Source of the DNA: Knoxdaviesia capensis
Taxonomy: Eukaryota; Ascomycota; Sordariomycetes; Microascales; Gondwanamycetaceae
NCBI GenBank assembly: GCA_001510575.1
Contig: LNGK01000008.1
Span: 3,357,435-3,421,434 of the forward strand
Length of the DNA stretch: 64,000 nt
Reading direction: 5' to 3'
The notes beneath the pieces were generated by a model, which saw only the letters and a program-made list of their open reading frames with translations, was not told the origin of the DNA and did no database searches. Positions 25,165 to 37,475 of the stretch are shown piece by piece (position 1 is the stretch's first letter; every line of letters begins with the position of its first letter). Both the position numbers and the translations under genes were made by a program.

Positions 25165-25445
25165 TATTAAATATTAGATTAATTTATATTATATTATCCT
25201 TTATATAGCCGGAAGTTTATAATAAAGAATAAGGCTACGATAAATAGCCTAGGGAATAATAATAGATATAATATAGATTTACGAAGAGCCTAGTATAGGA
25301 AGGGAAGCCTTAGAAGGTATTAGGGATCTAGACGGGAGGAAGCCTAGATCCTATAGGGGATAAGAGGGAAGCTTTCCCCCTATCTATTCTAGTATAGTAT
25401 TTTATAGCTATTAACTACTTATCTTATTTTTTACCCCCTACCTTT
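25165..25445 (+). repeat. 5' LTR of the copia element (3' end lost in N gap)
   Basis: Matches 40660-40940 closely, starting at TATTAAATATTA (probably TG-initial before RIP) and running to CCCCCTACCTTT where the Ns begin. Compared with the right LTR, its last 60 bases have more CA/TG sites converted to TA. Confidence 0.92.
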
Positions 25446-25583
25446 NNNNNNNNNNNNNNNNNNNNNNNNNNNNNNNNNNNNNNNNNNNNNNNNNNNNNNN
25501 NNNNNNNNNNNNNNNNNNNNNNNNNNNNNNNNNNNNNNNNNNNNNNNNNNNNNNNNNNNNNNNNNNNNNNNNNNNNNNNNNNN
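25446..25583. other. assembly gap (138 N)
   Basis: A run of 138 unknown bases directly after the left copia LTR. It hides the LTR end and the primer binding site. Confidence 0.99.
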
Positions 25584-25899
25584 CTTAACTTACTTATTAA
25601 TCCTACGGGAACCGAGAAAACTTCTATAGTCCCTCCCCCCCCCTATTTTTAGATCCTAGAAGCCGTTTAACTCCTATAGTACTCCGATTTTTTACGTTCT
25701 AATAAGAACGAGTTTTAGTAACTAATTCTACCCCCCTTCCCCTACTAAGTTAGCCTTACTATTTACGATATTATATAACGATTAATATCCCTAATTAAGT
25801 CCTTAACTTTAAGGTAGAAGAGAGCTAAGCTTCTAGCTAATAACTACGAGGCTATCCTAGAACCTAAGGGAGAGACTCTTATATATATACCTGATACCC

Positions 25900-27442
25900 G
25901 TACCGTTTACTATCCTCCCTTCCCTTAAATATAATTTATAAAAGTAATAACCGAGATAGTTACTAAGAACTTAAGGGAAATTAAGAAGGATAGCGATAGG
26001 AAGTAGAATTAAATTATAGATTTAAAGCGGTAGTAGGTATTAATTAAGAAGATCTTAGAGATATAAGATAAAGTTTTATAGATAACTTAAGAGAATAAAC
26101 GATAACGTAGATCCTCTTTCTAATAATAGGAATACTAGTTAGAAGACGAAGATAACGATAACTTAGATAAAGACGGGAACTATAGACGTTTAGCTACGAA
26201 AGTTAAAATAAAGGAGCTTAAGAACTACGTTATCCTTATCGATAAGACCCTAAAGCTAGCTAGTACTTTAGAATAGCTATAGTAGTCTAAAGAGTTTAAG
26301 ATTACCTTAAGCGCGCTAGGTATTACTATTAAATAACTCCGAGACCTTTAACCCCTAGTAAGCGTATATATAATACGTATAATAAAGGAATCGATTACCC
26401 CCGAGATTTCCTCTATATTTAAAGATAAAGTAAATACTTATACTTTATTTAGATCGCTAAAGTAGAATTTCTAAGTAACTAAGGAATCGTAAATTAAAAA
26501 TATTATAGTAGTTTTTAATTTCTAAATTAAACTAAAAGAGGGAGTATACTAAATCCTAAATCGATTCGTCTCTATAGTATATAAGGTAAGACTAGAAGGG
26601 CTCGTAATCTTAACTATCTTAACCGCGATAAGCGCCTACTATTATATTACCGCCCGCTACCCTAAGCTTAATAGAGACCTCCGCGCTATCCTAAAGAGTT
26701 TTAATAAGGATATCGACGATAAGGCTACCTTTATTACGGCTATATTAAAATATATAGCCGAGAATATAAACCGCGTTACGCGCTAATAGTAATCTAGATA
26801 TCCTCTTAATTAGAAGAAGGATAATAACGTAAAGAAACCCGATTACTATACCCCCCCCTCCCTTAAGCCTACCGCTAGTAGTATCCTTATCTAGAAGAAG
26901 AGTAATATTTAATATTATTAGTATAGCTTAAAAGGTTATATTATAAGTAAGTACTAAGCGAAAGCGAATAATAAAGAGAGGACTTATAAGCTAGGAGCCG
27001 TAAATATTATAACTTCTACTAAGAAGCCTATTAAGGGTAAAGGTAATAAGCCTCTAAAGGACGCTAAGCTAGAGGAGTCGACTACCCTCTACGGTACTAC
27101 CTATACCGCTATAGACTAACGACCCTTTAAGCCTTACCCTATATATTATATCTATATAAATTAGATTTATAATATAGGTTTAGATTCCTATATTTTAAAC
27201 GACTTATCTTAGTTTAAGTAAGGATCCCTAAAGACTTTTATTAATTCGATTAAATTAGGGAGCGGATTATTAAGAGTTCGATATATTAAAACTATTTAAC
27301 TCTAGATAAAAGACGGATCTAACCTTAAGATTACTAACGTCTAGTATTACCTTACCTTTCCTATTAATATTATCTCCGGAATTATTTAATATAAGAAGGG
27401 GTACGTTCTAGTAGTAGACTAGCTAATAATTAAGGATAAGGT
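25900..27442 (+). pseudogene. copia gag (and probably protease start) remnant
   Basis: Plus-strand reading between the left copia LTR and the gypsy insertion is broken by many TAG/TAA codons. At 26913-26954 the codon pattern TAT-x-x-TAT-x3-GGT-TAT-x4-TAC fits a retroviral-type zinc knuckle CX2CX4HX4C, in which every Cys (TGT/TGC) has become TAT/TAC and the His (CAT) has become TAT, as RIP would do. The start boundary is approximate. The gypsy element interrupts the open frame downstream of this motif. Confidence 0.75.
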
Positions 27443-27447
27443 TATTA
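27443..27447. repeat. target site duplication of the gypsy element, left copy
   Basis: TATTA directly before the left LTR is repeated at 37626-37630 directly after the right LTR. Five bases is the usual length for LTR elements. Confidence 0.8.
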
Positions 27448-27726
27448 TGATTCCTAGATATATAGTCTAAAGGACTAATAAATGAGTTATAATTATAAGG
27501 CACGTATAGAGAAATATATATAAAGGGAAGCTTAAATTTTTTCTATCTTAAGATGTTTCCTATAAAAGCGCGGTAGATATCTGCCTTTTATAGGTCTTTT
27601 ACTAGCTCTTTAAGGTATTTATATATATATAGATATATACCTAAATGCTTACTACTAGGTAGTATCTACGTGTATTAGTATACGTTTATACGTAATTATA
27701 ATATACTCTGACCTATTAGGGATCTA
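27448..27726 (-). repeat. 3' LTR of the gypsy element
   Basis: Starts with TGATTCCTAG and ends with GGGATCTA (the terminal TA probably CA before RIP). It has the same length, 279 bp, as the right LTR. It is more strongly RIP-mutated than the right LTR near the end that reads ATAATATACTCTG (27700-27712); the right copy keeps GCAATGTACTCTG there. Confidence 0.93.
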
Positions 27727-28149
27727 TAAGATCCCCTTTCTTAACTAGATCGTCCGCGATCTACCTTTAACTAGTAAAGGATATTAAAAGGACTTCCCTT
27801 TATATAATTTTATACTCGTATTATAAGCGGTTTTTAATTATTTTTATATTTTTCTAGGGGTCCTCTTTTTTTTATCCTTTTTAACTTTTCTAAGCGTATA
27901 GAAAGAAATATAATATAAAGCGAGTCTAAATAGCGGTTAGATAGGAATAATAATAGTAATCGATAGGAAAATAGGTATCTAGTATAATAAAGGGGAACTT
28001 CCTATTTATAGCGTTTCGGGTAGCTATAGGTACCGTTTTATCCGTCTAACGATATAAATGCCTTAGTATTAGATAGTATTAGGGGGGATTAAGAATACTA
28101 CGACGCCTAGTCGGATAGTAACGGCTTATACTATACTATATAGGTAGCG

Positions 28150-29170
28150 ATTACGTAACTCGTTTACTTATTATTAGTTAATATAGGCGGGCGCTACGCC
28201 TAGGAATTAGGCTATAAAGGTAGCGGGGACCGGGGCGTTAGGGAAAGGGGGTGCTATTACGATAGCGGTAGCTACTATTAGTATAGCTATTAGCGTAAAT
28301 ACTAGTATTACCGGTATAACGGTAGCTCTACTAGCTAGTATTAGTGCTATAACGGCTAGTGTAACGGGTACTACTACTAACGGAGTAGGTACCGGCGGGG
28401 GTCCTCCCTTAATAGTATTAATTTCGGTGGCCTCGGTAGCCGAAAAGAGAGGTAATAGGTGTGCCGAGGTCGGGGCTAGCGCTAAAGCCGTACGCTATAG
28501 GCGTGTAATAGTCGGTTAAATAGGTACGAGGTATCCCTTAAAGGTATATTAGATAGCTACTATATTAATAAAACGGCTTACGTTATTAAATTCCGCGCTA
28601 TTTAATTTCTAATTAGCGGCCGTAAAGTCCCTATTATAGACGAGTATATATTTAGCTACGGTAATATCCCGTAGCGCTCGGGTTTACGTACTTAGCGTAT
28701 TAATCTAGTTCTTATTAGTATCTATAAAGGTATCTATTTCGGCTAATATATTACCGGGTACCTAGTAATTAGCTTAATAGTTATAGTATTTAGTATAAGT
28801 ATTCTATATAACGTTATTAATAACGTGTTAATAGTAGAGAATGCTTAGGTATTTAATACGTCTTAGTACGTATCGGGTATATAGAATCGGCTCGATAGCT
28901 CCGACTATAGCGGTAACGCGTAGTGCGTTCGTAGCGGGAGTAGCGGTAGGGGGAATAGCGGCTATAGTAGGTAATAGGGTATTATTAGCGTTATTATTAT
29001 TATTATTAGTAGGTTATTAAGAGATATTATTATCGTTTATAATATAAATAGTAGGCTTAGTAAGTAGAATAGCTATTAATAGTACTAGTAATAGGAAGGA
29101 TAGATAAGAAAGAGATAGTAGTAATAAGAGAGATAAAGAACTATCTAATTCTAAATCGTTTATAGCTAGA
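28150..29170 (-). pseudogene. extra reading frame between integrase and 3' LTR of the gypsy element
   Basis: One minus-strand frame runs coherently for roughly 300 codons, interrupted only by TAA/TAG codons of the kind RIP makes from CAA, CAG or TGG. Legible segments include LYTRYVLRRIKYLSILYY, NILAEIDTFIDTNKN, TRALRDITVAKYILVYNRDF and a Pro/Ala/Thr-rich stretch starting GGPPPVPTP. Apparent Val/Ile runs may be RIP-altered Ala/Thr (GCA to GTA, ACA to ATA), so hydrophobicity must not be read as a membrane segment. I do not recognise the family. It could be an accessory third ORF of this gypsy lineage, an internal fusion of pol, or a captured host gene. The ends are approximate. Confidence 0.5.
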
Positions 29171-30539
29171 GATCGCTAGCTTCTTATGCTTCTTTATTAG
29201 TTATATAACTATTTATTTCTTTATTTATTATAAATAAGAAAGAATTTAGCTTTTTATCGTAAAAGGTAAGGTTATTATAGCGTTTATTATACTATAGTAG
29301 TCTTTCTATTAGCTAATATAGTCCTAATAGCTATTAAACTAGGTAGTTACTAAGAAAAGCGGGTCCTAGAGGGTAGAAGGGATAGCTAGATAAAGGACGT
29401 TTAGGTTAGTCGCGGTATTTAGAATATCGTGCTATAGCGGTGTTTATATTATTTAATATTAGATAGTATAATTAGTACCTCCTTCCCCTCCTTTCGTCGT
29501 ACGAATATAGGAAAGGGCGATAGTTAGCCGCGTAAATATAGGTAGCTAGCGTAAAGCGTGGGAATTAGGAATAAAGAAGGGAAGAAAGAAAAAAATAGTA
29601 TGTAGGTATAGTAGTAAGTCTAGAGCGTTCTATTAATTATTAATATAGTAAAATAGGTTAAAAGTAAGGAAATACGTGGGAAAAAATCGGGAAAAGTATA
29701 TAAAAGGCGGAATATTAGCGGTAATAGCGGTAAAATAAAAAAAGAATAATAAAAGAAAAATTCTAAAAAGGGAAAATAGTATAGCTTAATAGTAAGGCGT
29801 AGCTAAAAATAAAAATAGAATAAAGGAAATTAGGATATAGATAGAATTAGGATATAAATAGGGGATAACTATAGAACGAATATTATAAAGGAAAAGTAAA
29901 ATAATAAATAAAAAAATAAAAAAGGAAAGAATAGTATAGGGTAAGGTAACTATCTACCGATAGACGATAGACGCTTACGATCTAGCTCGAGAAGGCGACG
30001 ACTAGTATACTAAAGGCTACGAATAGGCTAGCTATCCTCGACGTACGCTAGGAATAGGTTAAACCTATTATAGCGTTTATCGAGCCGATAACCGCCTAGT
30101 AACTCTAGAGTATAAGTATTACTTTAGTAAACGTTAATAATAAGTTACGGTCTGTTATAGAATAGCTCGTGTTTATACTTTTACGGTCGATATCGTAATA
30201 TCTAGTCGCCTTTACTAAAAATGCGATACGTAGCTTTATTATTCTATAATATAGTATAGATATATATTCGGTATACCTTTACGGAGTTAGATAATAGGCG
30301 AACGGTCTTAAATAACTATTTTTCGCGAGCTAAATCTTATTAGGAGGCGATAACTTTATTTATAGTAGGCTCCCGTTTATATAGCGTAGTAATATAAGTA
30401 GCGTTATCGTAGGGCTCGGTACTAAAAAGTAGGTAATACGGGGAAAAGCTACTTATTTACGGTCTATTTAGGTAGATACGTATAGCTTTAGGAATAATTA
30501 TTAGCTAATCGATATCTTCTTAGTTTTTAGTATTAGCGC

Positions 30540-31300
30540 TAGCTAGATAGCTAGCGATATACTTAATTTACCTATTAAAGCGCTTAACTCGGTTATTCGT
30601 CTATAGATAGTATATTATTATATAATATTATTATATAGGGGGGTTATAGTTAGCGAGGAGGGTCCTAAATTTATTAGAGTTAAAGGGGGTACTATTATTA
30701 GTAATAATCTCGATTAGCGGTCTAAATACTACGTAAATACGTGCTACTAGTGACTTCGTAGTAGCTAAGGTGCTATTACGGGGGTCTATAGCTACTATAG
30801 CGTAGCTAGTAGCGTACTCGACTACTGTTAATAGCTATATCCGTTTACTATTAATAATAAAACGGCTAGTAAAGTCTATTCCTTAGCGTACTAATAATCG
30901 TATAGTTAGTATCGGTTATAGCGATTCCGTTATTTCGGGGGGCTTTTATAGTAATTAATATTCCGTATACCGTCGAATAGCCTTATTTATAGCTAAGATT
31001 AAGTTAGGATACTATACTCGTTTAGTTAATAGCGTATATAGGGTACTAACGCGTGTATAGCCTTTTAGCTTATAGACCTTAATAGCTTCTAAAACGGAGG
31101 CCTCGTACGTTAGTATCTTTATCTAGATACGGTTAATAACGGTATATACTTTGCTATAAAAGATAGCGAAATAGTCCTAAACGAAGGTCGAAGGGATATA
31201 ATAGGGGAGTAGATAGCTATTCTCTAGGTAGTTAATAATATCCTAGATATCGTGCTATCTAAGGTCGTCTAACTTCTTAATATTAGGGGCGATTAGCGTG
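30540..31300 (-). pseudogene. gypsy integrase remnant
   Basis: On the minus strand the legible core reads DFTSRFIINSK, VVEYATSYAIVAID, then PLIEIITNNSTPFNSNKF (about 30660-30720) and NNRVKRFNR (about 30571-30600). These match the gypsy integrase core, in which a conserved D-N-G-x-x-F block and the N-G-x-x-E-R-x-N block around the last catalytic acid are standard. Here the Asp is Asn and the Glu is Lys; both are transitions of the RIP type. Stops are frequent. There is no active enzyme. Confidence 0.85.
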
Positions 31301-31949
31301 TTATTTATAGGTTATTTAGTATTTATAGTATTACTTAGAGGCTATTCGGCGTCGTTTTACGGTAGTCGCGCTAGTAGACGTATCTTAAATCGTTAGTTTA
31401 GTAGTCTAGGGGTCTCGTTATTAGTAGCGGGAAAGACGTTAGTTAACGTATTATTATCGTTTATTTCGTACCCTTCCTCCTTATTCGTTACGAGCGCTAT
31501 ATCTATACGCGGCCGTAATAACTAATTAGCTAAAATATTAGCTTTTCTAGATCGGTAGTAAATACGTACGCTATAGTATATAATTATATCGAGAAATCGT
31601 AATATTCTAGCTAGCTATTCTTACTTAGTAGTAAAAAGGCGTAGGGTTTCGTAGTCGGTAATAATAGTAATCTCGGTAGCCTTTAGCTAGCTCCTCTAAT
31701 ACTATAATAATATAATAACGGTAAGTATTTCTCTCTCTTAGGTACTATATCGCTACTAGGTCTTCGATAAAACGGCGTTAAAGTACGTAATTAGGCGTAA
31801 AACGCTACGTTTATTATTAGAATCGCGTTATAGTTAGAATAACGTAGTACCGATAGTATAATTAAAAGCGTTAGTCTTAAGTACCGATAGGAGTATATAG
31901 TCGTAGTTACGTAGCTCCGGGAGGGAGGCTATAGTATCGCGAATATCGC

Positions 31950-32600
31950 GTTAGGCTTATAATAACTCGTTATCTAGCTATACTTATACGCCTTTAGGCT
32001 TATTTACTCTAGTATACTTATAGAGTAGACGCGTTTTATATATAAAATAGGGGATAAAGCGGCGTAAATAGCTAGCGGTATTTAAAAAGCTACGGATCTT
32101 AGTAGTAGTAGTAGGCGTTAGCCTCTCGTAGATAGTAGCTACCTTCTTAGGATCGGGACGAATACCGTAGATAGAGATAATTATTCTTAGGAACTTACTT
32201 TCTTTAATAAACTATTCGTACTTCTTAAGGTTTAATAATAGTCGATATCGGCTTAATTAACGTAGAATAGCGACTATTCTCTCGGCTAATTCTATTATTA
32301 TCTTACCTTAAATATAAATATTATCTAAAAGGCTTATAGTAAAGGCGCGTACCGGCTCGAGGATTTTATTTATAAAACGCTAGAAGGTTATAGGTACGTT
32401 TATAAGGCTAAATAGTATATAAAGCTATTCGTATTATCTAAATAGCGTAGAAAACGCTATCTTTAGTACTACCTCGGGGTTTATAACTATTTACTAGAAG
32501 CCGTCTTTTAAGTCGAGAAAGGTATAGAATCGGTATCTAACGGCTTATTATAGGGAATCCTTAATATTTAGTAGTAGATAAGCTACTTTTCGCGTAATTT
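31950..32600 (-). pseudogene. gypsy reverse transcriptase remnant
   Basis: Minus-strand reading gives FYTFLDLKDGF, VPITFQRFINKIL-like sequence, LLDNIYI (about 32317-32337, the position of the Y/F-x-D-D catalytic box, second Asp now Asn) and KSKFLRIIIS with SFLNTASYLRRFIPYF-like sequence, the thumb/connection region typical of gypsy RT. Stops at TAA/TAG break it. The catalytic box is lost. Confidence 0.85.
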
Positions 32601-34230
32601 CGTTTAACGTATAGTAGTTAATTACGAAACGGTATCTAGGCCGGTTATTACTAGGGAGGGGCTTCTTAGGTAGTAATAGTATAGGTATAGACTATAGGGA
32701 GTTAATAGCGTGTTAAATAATACTAAGTAAGAGTAGTTTATTAGTGAATTCCTTTATAATTTTACGTTAGTAGGGGCTATAGCGGCGTAGGGGGAGAGAT
32801 CTAGGTTTAGTATTAGCGGTCTTAATATTATATTAAGTACGGGCTTTTACGTCCGGTCTAGTATCGAAATACCGTAGAATAAAGATAAAGGTGTTATTAT
32901 CGAAGGCCTTTTATATAATTATTAGGGTTTCGGTATTTACTTTCTTCTATTAGTTTTTTATAATAATACGGGTACCGCGAATAGCGTCGCGCTTCGTACG
33001 CTCTTTCGTAAGTAATAGTTACTTCTTATACTCGGGTAATAGCTCTTCGTTAAATTCGATAGTTACTTAGTTAGTATTTACTATTCTAGGAAACGTTTAT
33101 CGGGGTAAAGGAGTATTATTATATTATTACTTAGAGAGGTACGTAATAAAGGGAAACGATTTAGAGGTAATATAGGAGAGGGTATAGGTATCGGGATCCG
33201 CGGGTAAAATGCTATAAATATATATCGATAGAGGTAAAGGGAGGTTCTTATCGTATAAAGATATAGGATTATCGTAGGAAGAGGTAATATTTATTAGATT
33301 AGAATCGGTAGTAGAGGTAGTATAAGTAATAGCGATATTATCTCGTTTCTAGGGAGGGTAGAAATATAGAATAATAGGGGAATCGCGTAGGAGTATAAGC
33401 TTTATCGTGCTATTAGCGTTAGTATAACCGAGTTTCGTAGCTCCGCTTTAGCTAATAGTTAGGTTAATAGGATAGGTACTATCGGTAATAATACCGGCTA
33501 TTATAGAAATAACCTTAGATAGTCTATTAATAGTCGTTAATTAAAAGGAAATAACGATATCGTTAATAATAGCGAAGCTACTATTACCGTTTAGGCTACT
33601 AAGGCGTAGAGGGTTAGCGGATCGGTATAGCGTTAAATAACGACGGGCGTATAATTTAGAAACGAATACGCTAGCTATTTTAGTATCGATAAATACTATA
33701 AGCGGCGTTTATTAGTTATTCGTTAGTAAACTAGTATAGAGGCGGTATCGTTTACGGTATCCTTCGTATCGTAGCTATTTTATTAGTATTTTATTAATTA
33801 ACGTTAATTCCTCTACTAAAGGGATTATAAATAGTATAGAATAGTAAGTAACGTTAGCGAAATAATTATTATCTACGTCTAAGCCTATAGCTTCTAAGAG
33901 GGGAGATCCTTTAGGAGATAAGTCTTCTTTCTATATAGGATATATGCTATAAATAGCGGGCTTCTTATCCCCTCTCCTATTATTCCGCTATCCTTTATCT
34001 ATTATTAATCTATCTTTATTCCTAGAGGGGTAGGGAGTAGGGGAATAGTATATCTTTTAGTTATGAGATGGTCTTTATAAATAGTTATAGTCGCGGGAGG
34101 TATTTCGAGAATAGTTACGAGGCTCGCGAGAATAACTACGATTATCTATCGTTTAGCCTCGATTTATCGTAAAACGCGTATTCTAACGTGCCTTTTAACG
34201 TTAATCGTTATTCTCGGTACGTAGCTCCGT

Positions 34231-34272
34231 ATATTTACGAACCTAATAACCTATCTTTCTATATTAGAAATA
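34231..34272 (-). pseudogene. gypsy Gag zinc knuckle remnant
   Basis: Minus-strand codons TAT-TTC-TAA-TAT, then AGA-AAG-ATA-GGT, TAT, four codons, TAT fit CX2CX4HX4C with all Cys (TGT) and the His (CAT) turned to TAT. It marks the end of gag; the gag body is probably about 34.2-36.5 kb. The motif is clear, but no function is left. Confidence 0.75.
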
Positions 34273-36301
34273 CGTAGATTTATCTCTATCTTTATCTTAC
34301 GTAATATAATTAAGTACTTCTTTACGGGTTCTAAATTATAACGTTTCTCCTTCTTCTTTAGTCTTCGGTATATTATTTAGCTAAGTAGCGTATAATTATC
34401 TAGTCTTTAATAGGTAGTAGGTAGTATTAACTATAGTATAGATACTAGAGTTAGGGGTTATATCCTACTATATCTTATATTATAAGTCTATAATATTATA
34501 ACGTAAAATATCTTCTACTATACGTTAAATATAGTGTGTTTCGAGTAAGTTATCGGTAGAATTCTATATTATTTTAGCTAAAAGTTTAATAGCTTTATAT
34601 TTAGATTTATTCTAATAATTAAACGCGAGAGCTATGAATACGCGTAAAGGGGTAGATATTAGTATGTAATTAGAGATAAATATTAGTATAGATTCTATTA
34701 GTATAGGCTATAGTATATCGGTATACCGTTAAATAAAATACTAAAGGGGTATAAATTCGCCTCTAATTACTAGTAGTATTCGAGACGTTTAATACGTATA
34801 CGGAATTATAGATTTATATAAGTAGGTCTAAATACGTATTAATTATATTATAACTATATAGTCTACTTTACTTAAGTAGTTACTTTATAGCTAACTAATA
34901 GCTTTTTTACCGTTTTTCTTACGATCTTCTCTATTATTAATATCTAATAAGAGTATTAGCTCTAGAAACGTTACTTAGAGGTATTAATACTACTTAATAG
35001 CGTACTTATCGTTTATTAGAGGTATATTATACTTTATTAAACTACTTTCGATAGCTAAATTCCCGTTTTCTAAACGAGGGCCTAGGAATCGTCCTTTAAT
35101 AGCTAGCTATAATAGTAGTATAAAGCCGTTAATACTAATATTAGTAAACGGTTTACTTTTAGGTCTTAGATATAATTTCGCTTAAAATATTACTTTAGGG
35201 GGTATCGTTTATAAGGGTATTTACTAGAATAGTATAGGAAATATTAGAAATATATTACTATCGTATGCTCCTTATCTATATACGTAACCTTATTATCCTT
35301 CTAGAACCGTATTACCTATACCTCTCGGTATTTATAATATAATATGCGGTACTAAGGGCTAGTTTCTCGTCGGTTAGATATTAGTTATAAGTAATAATAG
35401 GTTATTAGCTATAGTTACGCTAGAAAGGGGGCTCTTTCTACTTAGGTTAGTAGGTAATAGTAGTCTTATTATCTACGGACTAGCTAATAATAGCGAGGGA
35501 GTAGGAAAAGAGGATAAGGTAGCTATAGCTATAGCCGGTAAGTTACTATAGCTTATAGCGTCTATTAGCTTTTCTAGAAGCTTTTTTATTATCGTATTAA
35601 TAACGGTATTTATATTATCAGTACGCTTTTTCTCTCTTACTTATTTATTAAAGTTAGATTCTATATAGTTTATAAGTAGCGCTTTTATTATTTACTTTAA
35701 TTCCTCGATCGTAATAGACTTAGTATATTAAGGCGGTAGACTACTTACTAGCTATGCTAATGGAATATTTATCCCGTTATTTATAGCCTTTCTTTTCCCT
35801 CGTCTTATTATTATCTAACGATTATATATAATAGGGGTTACTTCCGTAGGGGGTTATAGCTCCTTAACTAGTAACTTACTAGTTTATAGGTTAGTTATAA
35901 CGCTTACCTTACTTAAGGCTTTAAGGTTATAAGTAATACTTTTATCTTTTTTACGTAGAATACGTTATTCTTTATCTAATATTCGGCGTAAAAGCGGATA
36001 TTAGCGGTCTAGGCTCGCTAGGAAATAGGGGGTTAGGGGTATAAACCGATAGTAAGTAGGAGCGAAAGGGAAATAAATAGGGAAAACTAGGGCGTAATAG
36101 TTATAAATAGTTAGATAGTCTAGATTTATAGGGTTAATAATAGGGGAAAAGAGCGGTAGAAAGGATGACTTATTAGAAAAGAAATAGGGTTAGTAAAATA
36201 AGAAATAAGACTATTAGTATATAAATAGGGTATAAAGGGGGTATAAAAGCGGGTTAGTCTTAGAATAAGAGGCGGATTAGTAATTAGAATTAAATAGAAT
36301 A

Positions 36302-36302
36302 N
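36302..36302. other. single unknown base (N)
   Basis: One N within the gypsy element, in the AT-rich, repeat-like stretch upstream of gag. Confidence 0.99.
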
Positions 36303-36753
36303 GAGAATAGGTAATAAAGGAAGTCTATAAACGGAGGTAGTAGAAAATAATCGAAAATAGTAGAAATATTAAGACGTTAGTTATCGGAATAGTAGGAGTC
36401 TTAGAAATAATTAGAAAAAGTCGTAGAAATAAATAAGTAAAGTCGTAGAATAAATAGAAATATCGTAAAAAATAAAGGAAAAGTCGTAGAAATAAATAAA
36501 AATAGAGGGATTAGCTATTAAATGTTTAGTAATAGGACTCGAACCTATTAGTAGTATCCGATAGCTTAGGAGGTATAGGAAAGGTACGTAGGAGGCGTGT
36601 AAAACGTTAGTAAAGGTAGGGTAATTTAGTGTTTTACTAGAGTAATAGTAGTTAATTAGCTATTAGTTCGGTAAGGACGGAATTAAAAGAAGGAAAATGA
36701 AAGATGTTTATTTAACGTGCTTTCGTTACTAAAAGGAGGTTAAATAGAAAGGG

Positions 36754-37475
36754 TTTTTATAAAAGAAGGGTAATTCGTAGTTTACCGCGGCGGAAAGTAG
36801 TAAAGCTATCGGCGGAGGTAAATTCTAAATTAAAAGAAAGGAAAGTCGAGATGTCGGTTGATTGCGTGTCGATTGGGACTCGAACCTAGAGGAAAGGTAG
36901 TCGATTACGATAGTTAGGCTTTAAAGGAAGGTTAATAAGAGATTAATAGTATAAGTATTACGTTTATAAAAAATTAATTTTTTATAATTCCTAGATATAT
37001 AGTCTAAAGGACTAATAAATAAGTTATAATTATAAGGTACGTATAGAGAAATATATATAAAGGGAAGCTTAAATTTTTTCTATCTTAAGATATTTCCTAT
37101 AAAAGCGCGGTAGNTTTTTTATAAAAGAAGGGTAATTCGTAGTTTACCGCGGCGGAAAGTAGTAAAGCTATCGGCGGAGGTAAATTCTAAATTAAAAGAA
37201 AGGAAAGTCGAGATGTCGGTTGATTGCGTGTCGATTGGGACTCGAACCTAGAGGAAAGGTAGTCGATTACGATAGTTAGGCTTTAAAGGAAGGTTAATAA
37301 GAGATTAATAGTATAAGTATTACGTTTATAAAAAATTAATTTTTTATAATTCCTAGATATATAGTCTAAAGGACTAATAAATAAGTTATAATTATAAGGT
37401 ACGTATAGAGAAATATATATAAAGGGAAGCTTAAATTTTTTCTATCTTAAGATGTTTCCTATAAAAGCGCGGTAG
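36754..37475. repeat. 360 bp tandem duplication across a single N, probably an assembly error
   Basis: Bases 36754-37113 recur at about 37116-37475 with essentially one visible difference (TATTTCC against TGTTTCC). Both copies end at GCGCGGTAG; the first is followed by the single N at 37114. The first copy includes a partial LTR start (from 36988), the second the full LTR. This is the pattern of two contig ends overlapped and joined without merging. Confidence 0.85.
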
